NCBI GenBank assembly: GCA_019915135.1
Contig: JAHLMK010000004.1
Location: forward strand, 310,001-374,000
DNA length: 64,000 nucleotides
Source of the DNA: Strobilurus pachycystidiatus
Taxonomy: Eukaryota > Basidiomycota > Agaricomycetes > Agaricales > Physalacriaceae
Direction: 5' to 3'
Part shown: piece by piece, positions 24,639-34,784 of the stretch
How positions within the stretch are numbered: the first letter of the stretch is position 1
Layout of the letters: each line of letters starts with the position of its first letter
The notes under the pieces: generated by a model
The model's database searches: none
What the model was told of the DNA's origin: nothing
Seen by the model: only the letters and a program-made list of their open reading frames with translations
Program-made: the position numbers and the translations under genes

Positions 24639-25651
24639 TTACAAAGAGCATTGGGGTAAGTTTATCATTTGTAGATCAGTTATGAGTGTATCATTAGAAA
24701 GGATGTTGAAATGCCCAGCGTCCAGCACAAGAGATCTGGCCTGTCCATCTGGAAAACAATGATGGACACCCATATCGATCCAGCGACTTGTGTTGTTCAT
24801 AGACTCGAACATGCCGTATCGTCCGATATAGACTGTGATAGGCGCCTTCACACCTTGAAGCCACTTCTCCAGGGCCACCGTGATATCATCCGCAGTCTGT
24901 GCATGACTCGCCTCCGAGATCGAGCGGATGAAGTGGAACGTCAAGCGCAAAGCTTTAGTGACGGGGAGCAAATTCAAGAAACGACGTCCCTCCTGGCCGA
25001 CGGGATTCTCGCTGTAAGCCGCCTCGAGTCGATCAACCAATCGACCGTTATGTGCACGAAGGTCTTCGCCGCCTCCATCCCGTCGCATCAGAGCTACGAG
25101 TAATTTTGTTGTGTTATCGGTGAAATGTTCTTCTGACTTTTCCGAGTTGAATGGCGGCACAATTCCGAGCCCTGGCGCCAGAAATGCAGTGGGGAAGTGG
25201 TCGATACAAGCGAGTTGGGTCACTTTCTCACCGCGTTCTTCGAGGGACCGGGCGACGCCAAAGACGATAAGGCTGGACCCAGAATAAGATGCCAGTCGAT
25301 ATGGACCACACGGTAGACTTTCCTAGAGGTAAGACCGTCAAAGACCAACTCAAAGGGATCCCGTGGACGCTTACTTTAATCTGCCGCACATAGAACGCGA
25401 TTTGATCGCCCAGCGTAGCGCAAGGAGTTTCGGGGGTAAGCTGAATAGCCCATAACGGCGTCGTGAAACGGGAGGCCATGGCATAGAATTCGGTTATAGT
25501 CCCATCACCAGCTTCCGCATGCCGCGTTAGATGGATGTGTATCTAGAACAATAGGCTGCTCACCATGAATGAGAACCAGAGGTGTACCGCGTCCTTCTCG
25601 CAATCTCACAATGGTGTCACTGCCAGAGGAACGAGCCTGTCCAGTTTTCAT
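24639..25651 (-). CDS. Stand-alone thioesterase (alpha/beta hydrolase), copy 1
   Basis: Three exons (25564-25651, 25375-25511, 24639-25322) give 302 aa. The start MKTGQARSSGSDTIVRLREG leads into LVLIHAGDGTI (oxyanion-side strand), LWAIQLTPETP, then CGPYRLASYSGSSLIVFG, which carries the candidate nucleophile Ser in a Y-S-G-S context instead of the usual GYSFGG. Near the C-terminus VLDAGHFNIL supplies the candidate catalytic His. The layout matches the thioesterase domains of PKS, NRPS and animal-type FAS, here without synthase modules. Substrate unknown. A relative at 59117-60074 shares the architecture but lacks the first intron. The 5' flank contains a fragment of the coiled-coil gene. Confidence 0.72.
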
Positions 25652-25862
25652 TGGCTGTGAGCAGCAGGTATTGAGTGGGTGTTGGTGGGAAGGTAGACAG
25701 GTAGGTGACGGCCTGAGGTCCCATTGATTAGGACGAGGACTGGAGGCGGCACTGAGTACATATTGAGACGTTGCATCTGATTTATCGAACTATTCTGAGC
25801 CAAAATGTCAGCACGATTGAACAGCCCAGGATGAAGAGACACATGAAAGCAAGAGAGACCAC

Positions 25863-25921
25863 TTACTTATCCCGATACTTGCCCCCGCTGGGAGTAGCGG
25901 CACTGCGGCAGACGACGACAT
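25863..25921 (-). pseudogene. First-exon fragment of the small coiled-coil gene (copy 3)
   Basis: ATGTCGTCGTCTGCCGC... up to a GATAA/GTAAGT splice donor aligns with exon 1 of copies 1 and 2, but it is one nucleotide shorter in phase (55 vs 56 nt in copy 1) and no exon 2 or 3 follows before the thioesterase start. The upstream GC-rich flank also resembles that of copy 2 (about 30000-30060). Confidence 0.6.
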
Positions 25922-26160
25922 GAAGGCAGGAAGGAAGGGATGAGGCGGGATGTCCGGGTTAGGTTTGGTGGAGACCCGGGCCGGTGCATGGCCCTTGGTC
26001 CGACGCCTTGTCTCCCCGCCAAGTTTGAGCATGGCAGTGGCTCCAAGCATACGCACTCCACCTGCGCTTGGCATGAATCAACATTGACAGATACATTCTC
26101 TCTCAAAGTACTGTACGCAACTGTCAACATGGGGTTTACTGACGATAAATACATTCATTT

Positions 26161-27933
26161 CTACAGATACCGTACATCAATATCTTGATCTAGATGGGAG
26201 AGGTGAGAAAGCCGCAAGGACCAAAAAATAGTCTTGAAGAATTACTCACAGTCACCGTAAACACGAATATCCAGGCCCCCGTCCCTGAAAACCCGTAGAT
26301 GCTCGAGGAATACATTGCCCCCATCAACGTCGAATGTCCTCGAGTTCAGTGATCCAAGGTCATCGTCCGACGAGCCGCCCTCATCAACGTCAGATGTCCT
26401 GGAGTTCAAAGAGCCAAGGTCATCGTACGACTCGTCGGTTCCACACTCGATTTCGACGCGCTCCAGGCCTGTTCCTGAGGTACTATCCCATCGAGATTTG
26501 ATGAGCCTCAGAATTGCTTTCTGCAAAGGCAGACACCAGAGCAGGATGCGGAACGTGTGAGCAAACTCTACTGTCAAGCGTGTCATATCTGGCATAAGGT
26601 CACTCGATGCTACCATCGATGTCAGGATATCGACTGCCGTCCGGCGGGTATCGGTGTTGGAGCATCCGAGAACAAGGTGCGTAGCATTGACGCAAAGCGG
26701 GTCTAGGAAAGGGGGTGTGTTGACCAGCGATATGCTGATTGTCGAGATGGTACAGAGTGATCGTTGCAGGAATGCCAACACTTCGTCGCGTGAAGGTTCG
26801 AGATCGCGTGAAGAGCGCCTTTTTTTCCTGCTCATCTTCAGGGAGCGGAGGGATGGGACGACAAGGTGTCGAAGAAGCTCGGCCGACGAGAGAGTTAGAG
26901 TTTTCAGAAGCGGATGGGCAACAACAATATCGCCATCGGCCTGGTCGCCACGGTTGCTGTAGTCATGGTCTCCGATGATGAGTGTATGGACATTCTTGAG
27001 ATGGGGGAGGAGAGATAATAAGAATGAGGTAGACACGAAGTTTGAGAATGTAAGATGTGAGAGCTGGTTCCACGGGAAAAATTGGAAGTTAGCAGTATCC
27101 CTCTTTGAGAGGGGGCGACCTATAGAGAGACGCCTCAAGGAGGGAGCATTCTTGAATAAGGACAGCGTCTGGGGTAATGCTGCACCATGGTGCGCGCGTA
27201 GGTCCAGACTCGTCAACAGAGAAATATCACTGAGAGCCGACCTGGGCGGGTCGGAGAACGACACGCTGCGCCAGCGGAACGACTGACTTTCTAGCAGCAG
27301 GGTGCAAGGAAGTGAACCGTCCACGACTTGACGGCCGAAAGCCACATCTAACGGAGCAGCTTGTCCTGTATAACAGAGAACTTGGCGCAGGATTGCCTCC
27401 CGCGATTCCATAGTTATCCGATTGTGTATCGGATAATACCTAAACGTGAAAGTGGTCCATAATGAGGGATTGGAGTGGGTGATGGATCTCCAGTGTCTGC
27501 AGACTCGTGCAAGAAGCCAGGGGCCCTGGCGGATGTCGTAGACATTGTAGGGCTTTCGAAACGTGTCAAAGAATATGTCGGTAAGAATCTCCGTGGGAAG
27601 GGAGTTAATGAGCAATGTGCCACGATGCGATGTGACCTGCAGAGTGGGGGCTTCAGGGGGTAGACTAGCTGCATGGGCATCACGAAACAGCTGGGCGGCA
27701 CGCCGTCCTTCCCTCAGCGTGACAATGGCCTTCTCCATAGCAGCGATGTGGCCGTCAAAGTCCTCCAATTCCCCGTCGATGCCCTTCAGATAGTCAGCAA
27801 CCTCGTCCCTGAGATTCCTTTGCGAGCTTTCATATAGGAGGCTAGTTCCGAAGTAGGACTGATATGGAGAAGGGAGGTCTATCTTTCTGTACTGCACTGA
27901 GGGTGGGCATAATCCGCAAAATTTGCAGGGCAT
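26161..27933 (-). CDS. F-box protein, paralogue F, first micro-exon lost
   Basis: Exons 26250-27933 and 26161-26189 (29 nt) give 570 aa starting at MPCKFCGLCPPSVQYRKID, i.e. at the family C-x2-C-G motif. The F-box is LLINSLPTEILTDIFFDTF with GPWLLARVCRHWRSITHSNP; the tail is VFLEHLRVFRDGGLDIRVYG plus YQDIDVRYL. The region upstream still shows the old intron end (TTTCACAAAG then GCACGG), but the ATG-containing micro-exon and its GTGAGT donor seem deleted when compared by eye with copy H. The internal Met may have taken over, or the gene may be on the way to loss. A 60-bp in-frame duplication lies at 26321-26440. Confidence 0.7.
26321..26440 (-). repeat. 60-bp tandem duplication in F-box F
   Basis: Two 60-bp units (26321-26380 and 26381-26440) each encode a DDLGSLNSRT(S/F)DVDGG-like 20-residue segment. 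They are in frame and lie at the same protein position as the repeats in copy E. Confidence 0.85.
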
Positions 27934-29521
27934 CTCGGTGCTAACCGTGCCTTTGTGAAAGACCGTCAGATCCCAATTACAGATGGTGAACAGGAATTCG
28001 AGGAGGGAATGAAGCTGTGGTGGGAGGATGCAGAGTCACTACATACATCTAGCTCAAGCGGTCCCGAGTTGCCGTCGTCAGTGATTGAATCAATAGACAA
28101 GTATCAATGTAATGTTAGGCTCAATGTGCACGAGTTCTGACGTCCATGCCCCATCCGAACATGTCTACAATGGCGGCACCTTGGACGACGACATGGACGC
28201 TGGAACCAAGGTCGGGATGGTCGGGTTACCCAGGCCCCGTCCCTCAGTCCGTATGTAGATCCAACGCCTCTCTCCTTTCCATCGAACACTCATGCGCGTG
28301 TGCCTTCCATCTAGGACAGGACTTCAACTGGCTCGTGCACACATAGTTCACGATTGGCTTGTACGTTTCACGGACGCTAGCCTCGCAGTCGTGCTTCGGA
28401 GTCCATTCAATAGGTGAGGTCCATGATCTTTTCTTTCTCTTTAACGGACTTTATGCATCGGGCCCCGCATCTAACAAGCGCAGGTAACATCTTTGCCGAA
28501 ATGAGAAATGTCTTCCATGTTCATGGTACGCGCTCTGTGGCAGGACTTGAATGTCCATGTGTGGTGAGTACCATCTGACAGCCTATCCGAACTCAGATGC
28601 CTCACCTTCAAGTAGACTCGGACTAAGTAGGTGTCCTCCCAATTGGAAGACCGAGAAAGAGCATGTACAGCCCGAGGGCAAATGCGCACCGGATAACAAG
28701 ATAGATCGTAACGCTCCGAGTCGTTTGATTGTTAATAGGACTCAATCAAGACGAACGCATATGGTAGTGGTAGATGTTTTAAGATGATGTCGTCGACTTG
28801 ACACGACACGCGCTCGCAGCGAGCTCAGCTACGAGAGAAAAGTGCCAACAAGAATCTCCAGTCGTGACGAGTACGCAAGAGGGCAAGGCTGGTGTTGTTA
28901 CTACAACTCTTACTCCAAATTTGCATGAGCGCACATATCCTATCGGATGTAGGCGCGTGTAATCGACTGGGTCACCATTTTGCTCGTATAGCTTCCATCT
29001 CTCAATCCTGGACTGGTTGCAACAGTTGACAAAAGGAGGACTGAACCTGGAGATACGCGCAAATACAAATATATCATTTATATTGCAAGTCACAGGAGGA
29101 GAAAGACAGGCTGGACCCGCAATTCCTATCGCCAACACAGCCGGTTTCCGTGTACAAGGGAGTCCAGATGCAGAAGAGAGGAGACCCAAAAGGGAATAAT
29201 TTGGGGGGATGACAGCGAGAACCAGGGAAGACGAGATGGAGAGGAGAGCGCTGCGGTGAGGAGGGTGGTGCAGCCGGCAAGTGATGCAAGGAACGTGGAT
29301 AAAACGGCGGTGCAGATGAGGTTGACAGCGTGAAGGTTCCTAGGTGAGGGTATCTTGATCCACGCGCACGAACGCCGACGTATGTAGTTTCTTCGAAAGC
29401 GTAGCATCACTCGTGCACTCTGTGGGATCGTATGCGATGATGCAAATAACTGGTGGCAATAGACCGGACCGCTACGAGCGACCAGTCGCTGCGTAGGCGG
29501 CAAAATCGCCAACGCGGCCGG
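27934..29521. other. 1.6-kb region with only decayed or unassignable frames
   Basis: It includes the relic 5' region of F-box F (to about 28060). Short splice-like pieces on + such as RAHIVHDWLVRFTDASLAVV (about 28330-28420) and NIFAEMRNVFHVHGTRSVAG (about 28486-28550) suggest an eroded gene, but no family could be named. Confidence 0.35.
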
Positions 29522-29992
29522 TCATCGCCTAGCAGGCGGCAAGTACGAAGGGGCCCGCTCGCTCTGCGCCATCCGTAGCGCGTCCTCTTGCATCTGAACC
29601 TCCGTCAGAGCGTCTAGTAGGAGGCTGTATAATATTGATTAGTACGATGCTCGGTCCTGGCGAAAATTCGGAGATGGTGTGGTCGATGTTGGGCGGGGAA
29701 GAATGGTGAAACGCACTCAATCTCATCCTGCAGCTGCTTCATGACCACCGCCGCGCTCTGCAAATCCTTCTCGTGGTTCTGGCGCACCGCCGTCACCCGC
29801 GTGTAGATTTCGCGCAAGCTGTTGAACCTGCATTTGGGTCAGACCAGGACCGAAGGACGATATCGACTCGGAGAGTGCAAAAAAAAATGCCACCAAAATC
29901 GGGGACAATTATTAACGTGTTAAGAGCACTCACTTGTCCTTGTACTTGCTCCCGCTATTGGCGGCCGCAGGAGGGGCAGACGCGGACGACAT
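29522..29992 (-). CDS. Small coiled-coil protein, copy 2
   Basis: Three exons (29934-29992, 29717-29827, 29522-29624) give 90 aa: MSSASAPPAAANSGSKYKDK, then FNSLREIYTRVTAVRQNHEK, LQSAAVVMKQLQDEI, LLLDALTEVQMQEDALR and a tail ending YLPPARR. Exon 2 has the same length (111 nt) as in copy 1, and intron positions match. Function unknown. The two proteins differ mainly in the leader and the tail, the coiled coil being conserved, which suggests both are under selection. Confidence 0.7.
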
Positions 29993-31286
29993 GGTGGACG
30001 TAGGAAGCAAAGGCGCGCCCGGGCCTTCGGTCCGGACCCTGACCTTTGTTCTCCCGCCACCTTCGAGCGTGAACGTTCAACGCGTGAACTTCGAGCATCC
30101 CTCATCTGTCTAGGACCTTCTGCTGACCGTCACTCATAATTCAAACTCCACAGTTGCTGTCCGAACTACACATCCTTACTGTGCCTACTCGCCTTGGGAT
30201 CCGAAGAAAACAAGGTGTATTGCACTGTATCCTGTATCAGTCACTGAGGAAGCTGCCTTTCCCGCGAAGCCACGCCTCCTCGATGAACAAACCCTCAAGT
30301 CCCTAGTCATGATATTTCTCCCATGCGCTGCGGACCCAAAACACAGTGCATGTGATTATAAGCCGTACGACTTAAACAAAACAGACCCAGGATTTAGGAA
30401 GCGCACTTGGCTCACCTACAAGTTGGACGCTTCATGCATGGTCATGCTCCGATTTTTTTTTCATCTCACGACTCTCGAAAAAACATTGTCAGCTCCTGTC
30501 GCATGAAGTCGTGTTGATCCCAGTGCATTTTTGAGTCTTCCTTGCATCTTGTTTATCGCTAACACCGTCTTCGACTCGTCCCGTTTAACTCAGGGTAAAA
30601 GTGTTAGACGCTACTTCGACAACACAGGATGGCAGTCTAGCCGCGGAACCATTACAGACACACATATATTGACTCTAACGGGGCGTCTACCAGTGTTTAT
30701 TCACAGTTCCGTCACGGTATCAAACTTCTTCGAATCATGACTCTGCCGCGGCCTCTCCCCACAAAGTCTAAGTCGACCGCCATCGGAGTAAAACCAGAGC
30801 AGAACTCGAACATGGGAAGTTGCCGTGATGCCATGCTTCCTCGTTGTGTATTGTGCAGGTACCCAGTTGGACCTTGATGCTGTAACACTACATAAAGCAA
30901 AAGTCTTAGTTGCAGCGCTGCCAGCGCTTGCAGTCAATCTCGGGAAGCGCACTTGGCTCACCCACAGGCCGTGCCGCGGTCCTCCATGCGTCCACGATGA
31001 CTTTTTAAGTGCATCTATCACTACTCATAAAGGGAGTATTAAGCATCGTCAAAAAGGCTTAGCAAGTAGGAGCATGTGCGCGTCGTCACGCTAAGCTAGT
31101 ATGAGCGCACACCAGCCCACAAGTCGTATCCTTGAAGCGCTCCCTTCTCCTTGCTTTGGGTCGTGATGCACAATTTTACACCTTGCGTCATCCGTCAGGT
31201 CATTGCCATCGGAAGTTTGAAGACGAAAGAAGCTGTGACGTGCACACCTTCCTATATTTTGAACCAGGTAGATCTAGATACAATCA
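29993..31286. other. 1.3-kb intergenic region, no gene recognised
   Basis: A ~24-bp direct repeat (GGAAGCGCACTTGGCTCACC at 30398-30417 and 30943-30962) is visible. Short frames show no splice or family support. Confidence 0.4.
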
Positions 31287-32805
31287 TTACCTCTTCCGAT
31301 TGCACGAAGGGTCGTGTACTGGAAGAGGTCTTGATACAGGCAACAGAGTGCGCGACTTTTTCGATACAGATATAGGTGAGGAAGCCTCATCAAAATCGTG
31401 CTCGGTATACACCGGCGGGGACCCGTCCAAGTCCTTGAAGGAGCTACGAACGGACATGTCAGTTCCAGCCGCTCAGAATGTGAACTTCCACTCACATCGA
31501 GATAATCGACACCCTCCCCCCAGCTGCCATCGGCATGAACTTGTCACCAACCTCAGTCCGAACCGTGTCTAACTCCGCTGGCTTCCCTTCCTCCTCGAAG
31601 GTCCAACGAATCCCAACAGCTCGGAGGAAACCGTTCGCTGCATGTCTATAATGACCTCTTGCCTCCTTTGAGGTTCCGAACGTGATGAAGAACACGAATG
31701 CGCAGAAGGGAAAGAGCCACCGCGTGAGCTCCAGGTCGGGACCAAGTCTGTAAGCGTGCCACACGGAGGCAGGATCTACGTAAACGACCCCGAAGGCGGC
31801 GTGCGTGTCTTCCCAGCTGATCCAAGGATGGAGCAACGAAGCATTTCGGCAGAGTATAAATACGGTCAACGGCACGGAACACACAAGGTCGGCGCAGGAT
31901 ATGAGAATGAGACGCGAGTATCGATTGGCGGTGAAAGAGTGATGCGCAGAAGATAGTCGCTCGAACGCCACTTGTCGCCGCCGAAATATGAGAAGATTTT
32001 GGACTACAGTTTTGGTTAGCGATCCAAACAACATTACCAATAAACCGGGACAAACCGCTGTATATGCCAGAGATACACGATATAACGACAGGCGGCACGT
32101 GGAACAGAACCACGGTGACCCAAGTTTCGTATATAGACGGGTAGCATCCAAGGTCTTCAAGTATGTCGTAACGGTTTCCCTGAACGATATACGCTAGAAA
32201 AGGGTCAAATTTTTACCAGAAATCATGAGCAACGCCATACCTAAGACGGTGGCAAAGATGGGTACCAGAAGACAGATAGCAAGATCGACAAGAATTCCCC
32301 TTCGGCGCTAGAGACCGACAACTTATAAGCGAATGCATCTTTGCAGGAGAAACACCGAGATTACAATAGCAGGTGTCCACTTCATGGGGTCGGAGGTTGC
32401 GATACTGTATATTCTCCGACTGATGCATAATATGCAGACGGGAATGGCACAGTTCAAAGCTATTATGAGGTGAATCGCTGGGAAAGCCCGGTAAGTCGTA
32501 CTGGTCACGAGAGACGATACATGAACGCGTACATATATCGCACAAGGCCGGCGCTGTATCGTGGTATGTGCCGTTCCAAACGACAGAGTTGATGAAGACG
32601 GTCAGACATCCGATCCCAGTCCAGATCATGTAGGCGCATGTACCGATGTTCCAGGCTATGCGCACGAATATATTTGTCAGATGTCGAGTGCCTGAAAGAG
32701 GCGATCGCAGTTACCTTGAAGGTGCCACGGCAACGGCGCAAGAACACCTACGAACCCCACGAACGAAAAGAACGAAAAGATCCAGTTTGGTGGGTAGAAC
32801 GCCAT
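31287..32805 (-). CDS. STE3-type pheromone receptor 1 (GPCR)
   Basis: Seven-transmembrane receptor for lipopeptide mating pheromone, signalling through a heterotrimeric G protein. Exons: 32715-32805, 32533-32655, 32365-32477, 32241-32307, 32056-32193, 31496-32003, 31287-31443; 1,197 nt, 398 aa, frame kept at every junction. Hallmarks in order: LPWHLQAWNIGTCAYMIWTG, FINSVVWN, PVCILCISRRIY, RRRGILVDLAIC, ILEDLGCYPSIY, VVISCISGIYS, IFRRRQVAFERL, FTANRYSRL, ADLVCSVPLTVFIL, HPWISWEDTHAAFGVV and FITFGTSKEARGHYR. The tail is cytoplasmic, ending PSCNRKR. Exon lengths are identical to receptor 2. Confidence 0.9.
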
Positions 32806-33395
32806 GGTGTGAACGAATGTGGGAAAAGATGGCGGCGCTGGATGTTAGGCATATGCTCTGCACGTAGATATGTAGAAACCACGAGTGACCCCAGCCTGTT
32901 TGTGGGGAAGGAGAACAAGAACATCGACTCTTTCGGGCGTGTACGCAGGGTCGCGACGGGAGGGCAGGTAAAGGCTACGGCCAGAACCAGAACAAGGCAG
33001 GACATAATCTATATATTCCAGACGGCATGAAGTTGATGTGGAGCCGTAGGGATCATATCGTCGATTCGTCGTGAGCAGAAGACGATGCAGACTCTATGGT
33101 GGTTTCAGGTTGTGGGTCGATGTGATCCAGATGATACCATTGCGGCTGTCGAAGTCAGTGGCGTATCTGCAACTGTGAACGTGCATTGTGCTCGGATTGA
33201 CGCAGCGTTTGTTGTTGAGGTCAGCCATTGCCGATGCTTGTCGAAAGCAAGCTTTGAGTCTGACTCTGTTTCGTTTCGCGATCGGAACCGGCAAAGTAAC
33301 GGCAAATGCCGATATGTCTTTCTTCTCTCCCTCATGGACCTGTCATGGGCACTTCGTCAATTCCTCTCGGCTGGCGCCACAAGTCTGCGACAGTG
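32806..33395. promoter_or_regulatory. 5' flank of receptor 1, homologous to the receptor 2 / thioesterase 2 intergenic region
   Basis: Read on the minus strand, this stretch aligns by eye with 60265-60856 on plus: shared blocks include CTTCATGCCGTCTG, GGTATCATCTGG and the GCC(G)ATATGTCTTTCTTCTCTC segment. Homology stops near 33390 / 60268 at GCGACAGTG. Confidence 0.65.
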
Positions 33396-34345
33396 CAGGA
33401 CGGTCACGCTTATCTGGTAACCTTCACACAGTACTATGGCGCGGCCTATCATCTCGGGCTTTCTGGAACGGAGCGTCTGTTTGTGCGCAATCCAGAGGTT
33501 GAAGCCGGTTTCTTCTTGCGTTCCAGGCCGCCCTCGTCATCACAGGCTTCTGGGCTACCTGATGCTCTATGTACTGGGACTGAGATCAACGACCATCTGG
33601 CGAGTGGTTGAATTGTTTCATGTGTCCCTCACCACGATGTCCATCATCTATCTTTACACTTACTGAGAATTCGACACAATTGGCCTCCAGGAAGCCGCTC
33701 ACATTGCTGTCATATGCCCGCACGTACTGCAATTTGCCGAAGGAGCACGTCGCACTGCCAGAACGTCGACTATGGGAACATCTGCGCGGGGTCCTCCGTG
33801 ATGGAAGTGTCATCGTTATTGAGCGGACAATCAAGCCATGCGGGTCTGTACGGGAATGCAGGTATACATGATGTGAAGCCCAGGTGAAGCCTACGTGTCC
33901 GACAGCCTGTCCTTCGAATCCTAACCACGTACACGCTTTGAAATCATAGCACTGGCATTCTGCCCATGTTGGTATCGATCGTCTTACCTGTGGCTGTCTC
34001 TGACAAGGAAGTAATAAAATGGACGTTACCGTTGGCGGACATCTGCATCGTGACCATCTGACCGGCGTCATCTGTCAACATGGTACGATCGTTGTGGGCA
34101 TTGTTGGTATGTCGCTTTCTCTACGAACACGAAGTTCACGCTGACATGCGATACGAATAAACAGTACTATTATTAGACGCCATTACCGTGTACTCTGTCC
34201 TATTATTAATCATCAAGACCCTCAAACCCGAGCCTGGAGGATTGTATCTATCGAGCGACAACTAGGGAATGTAGAGGACCTCTTGGGTGGTTTTACGAAA
34301 CCCATGAGTTCATCTTGGAGTTTGTGCGAGGTACCTGAAAGTGTT
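33396..34345 (+). pseudogene. Decayed multi-pass membrane-protein gene (tentative)
   Basis: Translated pieces resemble a basidiomycete integral-membrane (DUF6534-like) protein: YLMLYVLGLRSTTIWRVVEL, FHVSLTTMSIIYLYTY, a TGA stop at about 33663, then EFDTIGLQEAAHIAVICPHV in the same frame; further on GILPMLVSIVLPVAVSDKEV, LADICIVTI and DAITVYSVLLLIIKTL. No intact ORF joins them. Family name is an inference from the hydrophobic pattern. Confidence 0.35.
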
Positions 34346-34784
34346 TGGTGAAAGGTCAGTGTCGGAACGTGTTAGTGAAGTTACTGCAGCTATAGCCTTT
34401 CTTCTAGACTCAGCATCTCTGGCTCAAGCTACGATAGACTGCTTGTCCCGACTGTGATATTCGCGATAGTGGTGCCATTCATCGAAGTACATCGTTCATG
34501 CGTCGCCATGTGGGATTCAAGTTAGTATCAAGCGTGCCACGCTGGTCTATCAGGACGACTCACCTTGTGGTCTGGTTCGCCATCCCATATTGAGGTTGCT
34601 CAATAACGACAGGTCATTCAAGAATGAAGTCGCATCACGCCTTTCGAAGTCTAAGTTTACAGCGTATGCATGTGGCGACATCGGTCGTCACTGACCCCGG
34701 ATCCATAGCGCACTCCTATAAATTGCTTGAACGACCGAGCAGTTCCTTCACTCGACACTTCTTGTCATTGCTTGAGTACTCGAC
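34346..34784. other. Promoter region of aspartic protease gene
   Basis: A TATAAAT-like box (CCTATAAATT, about 34714) lies about 70 bp upstream of the protease ATG. No other gene seen. Confidence 0.45.

Noticed and set aside
28779..29189. 136-codon minus-strand frame
   Set aside because: No recognisable motif, no splice partner, and it sits in decayed sequence; not annotated as a gene.
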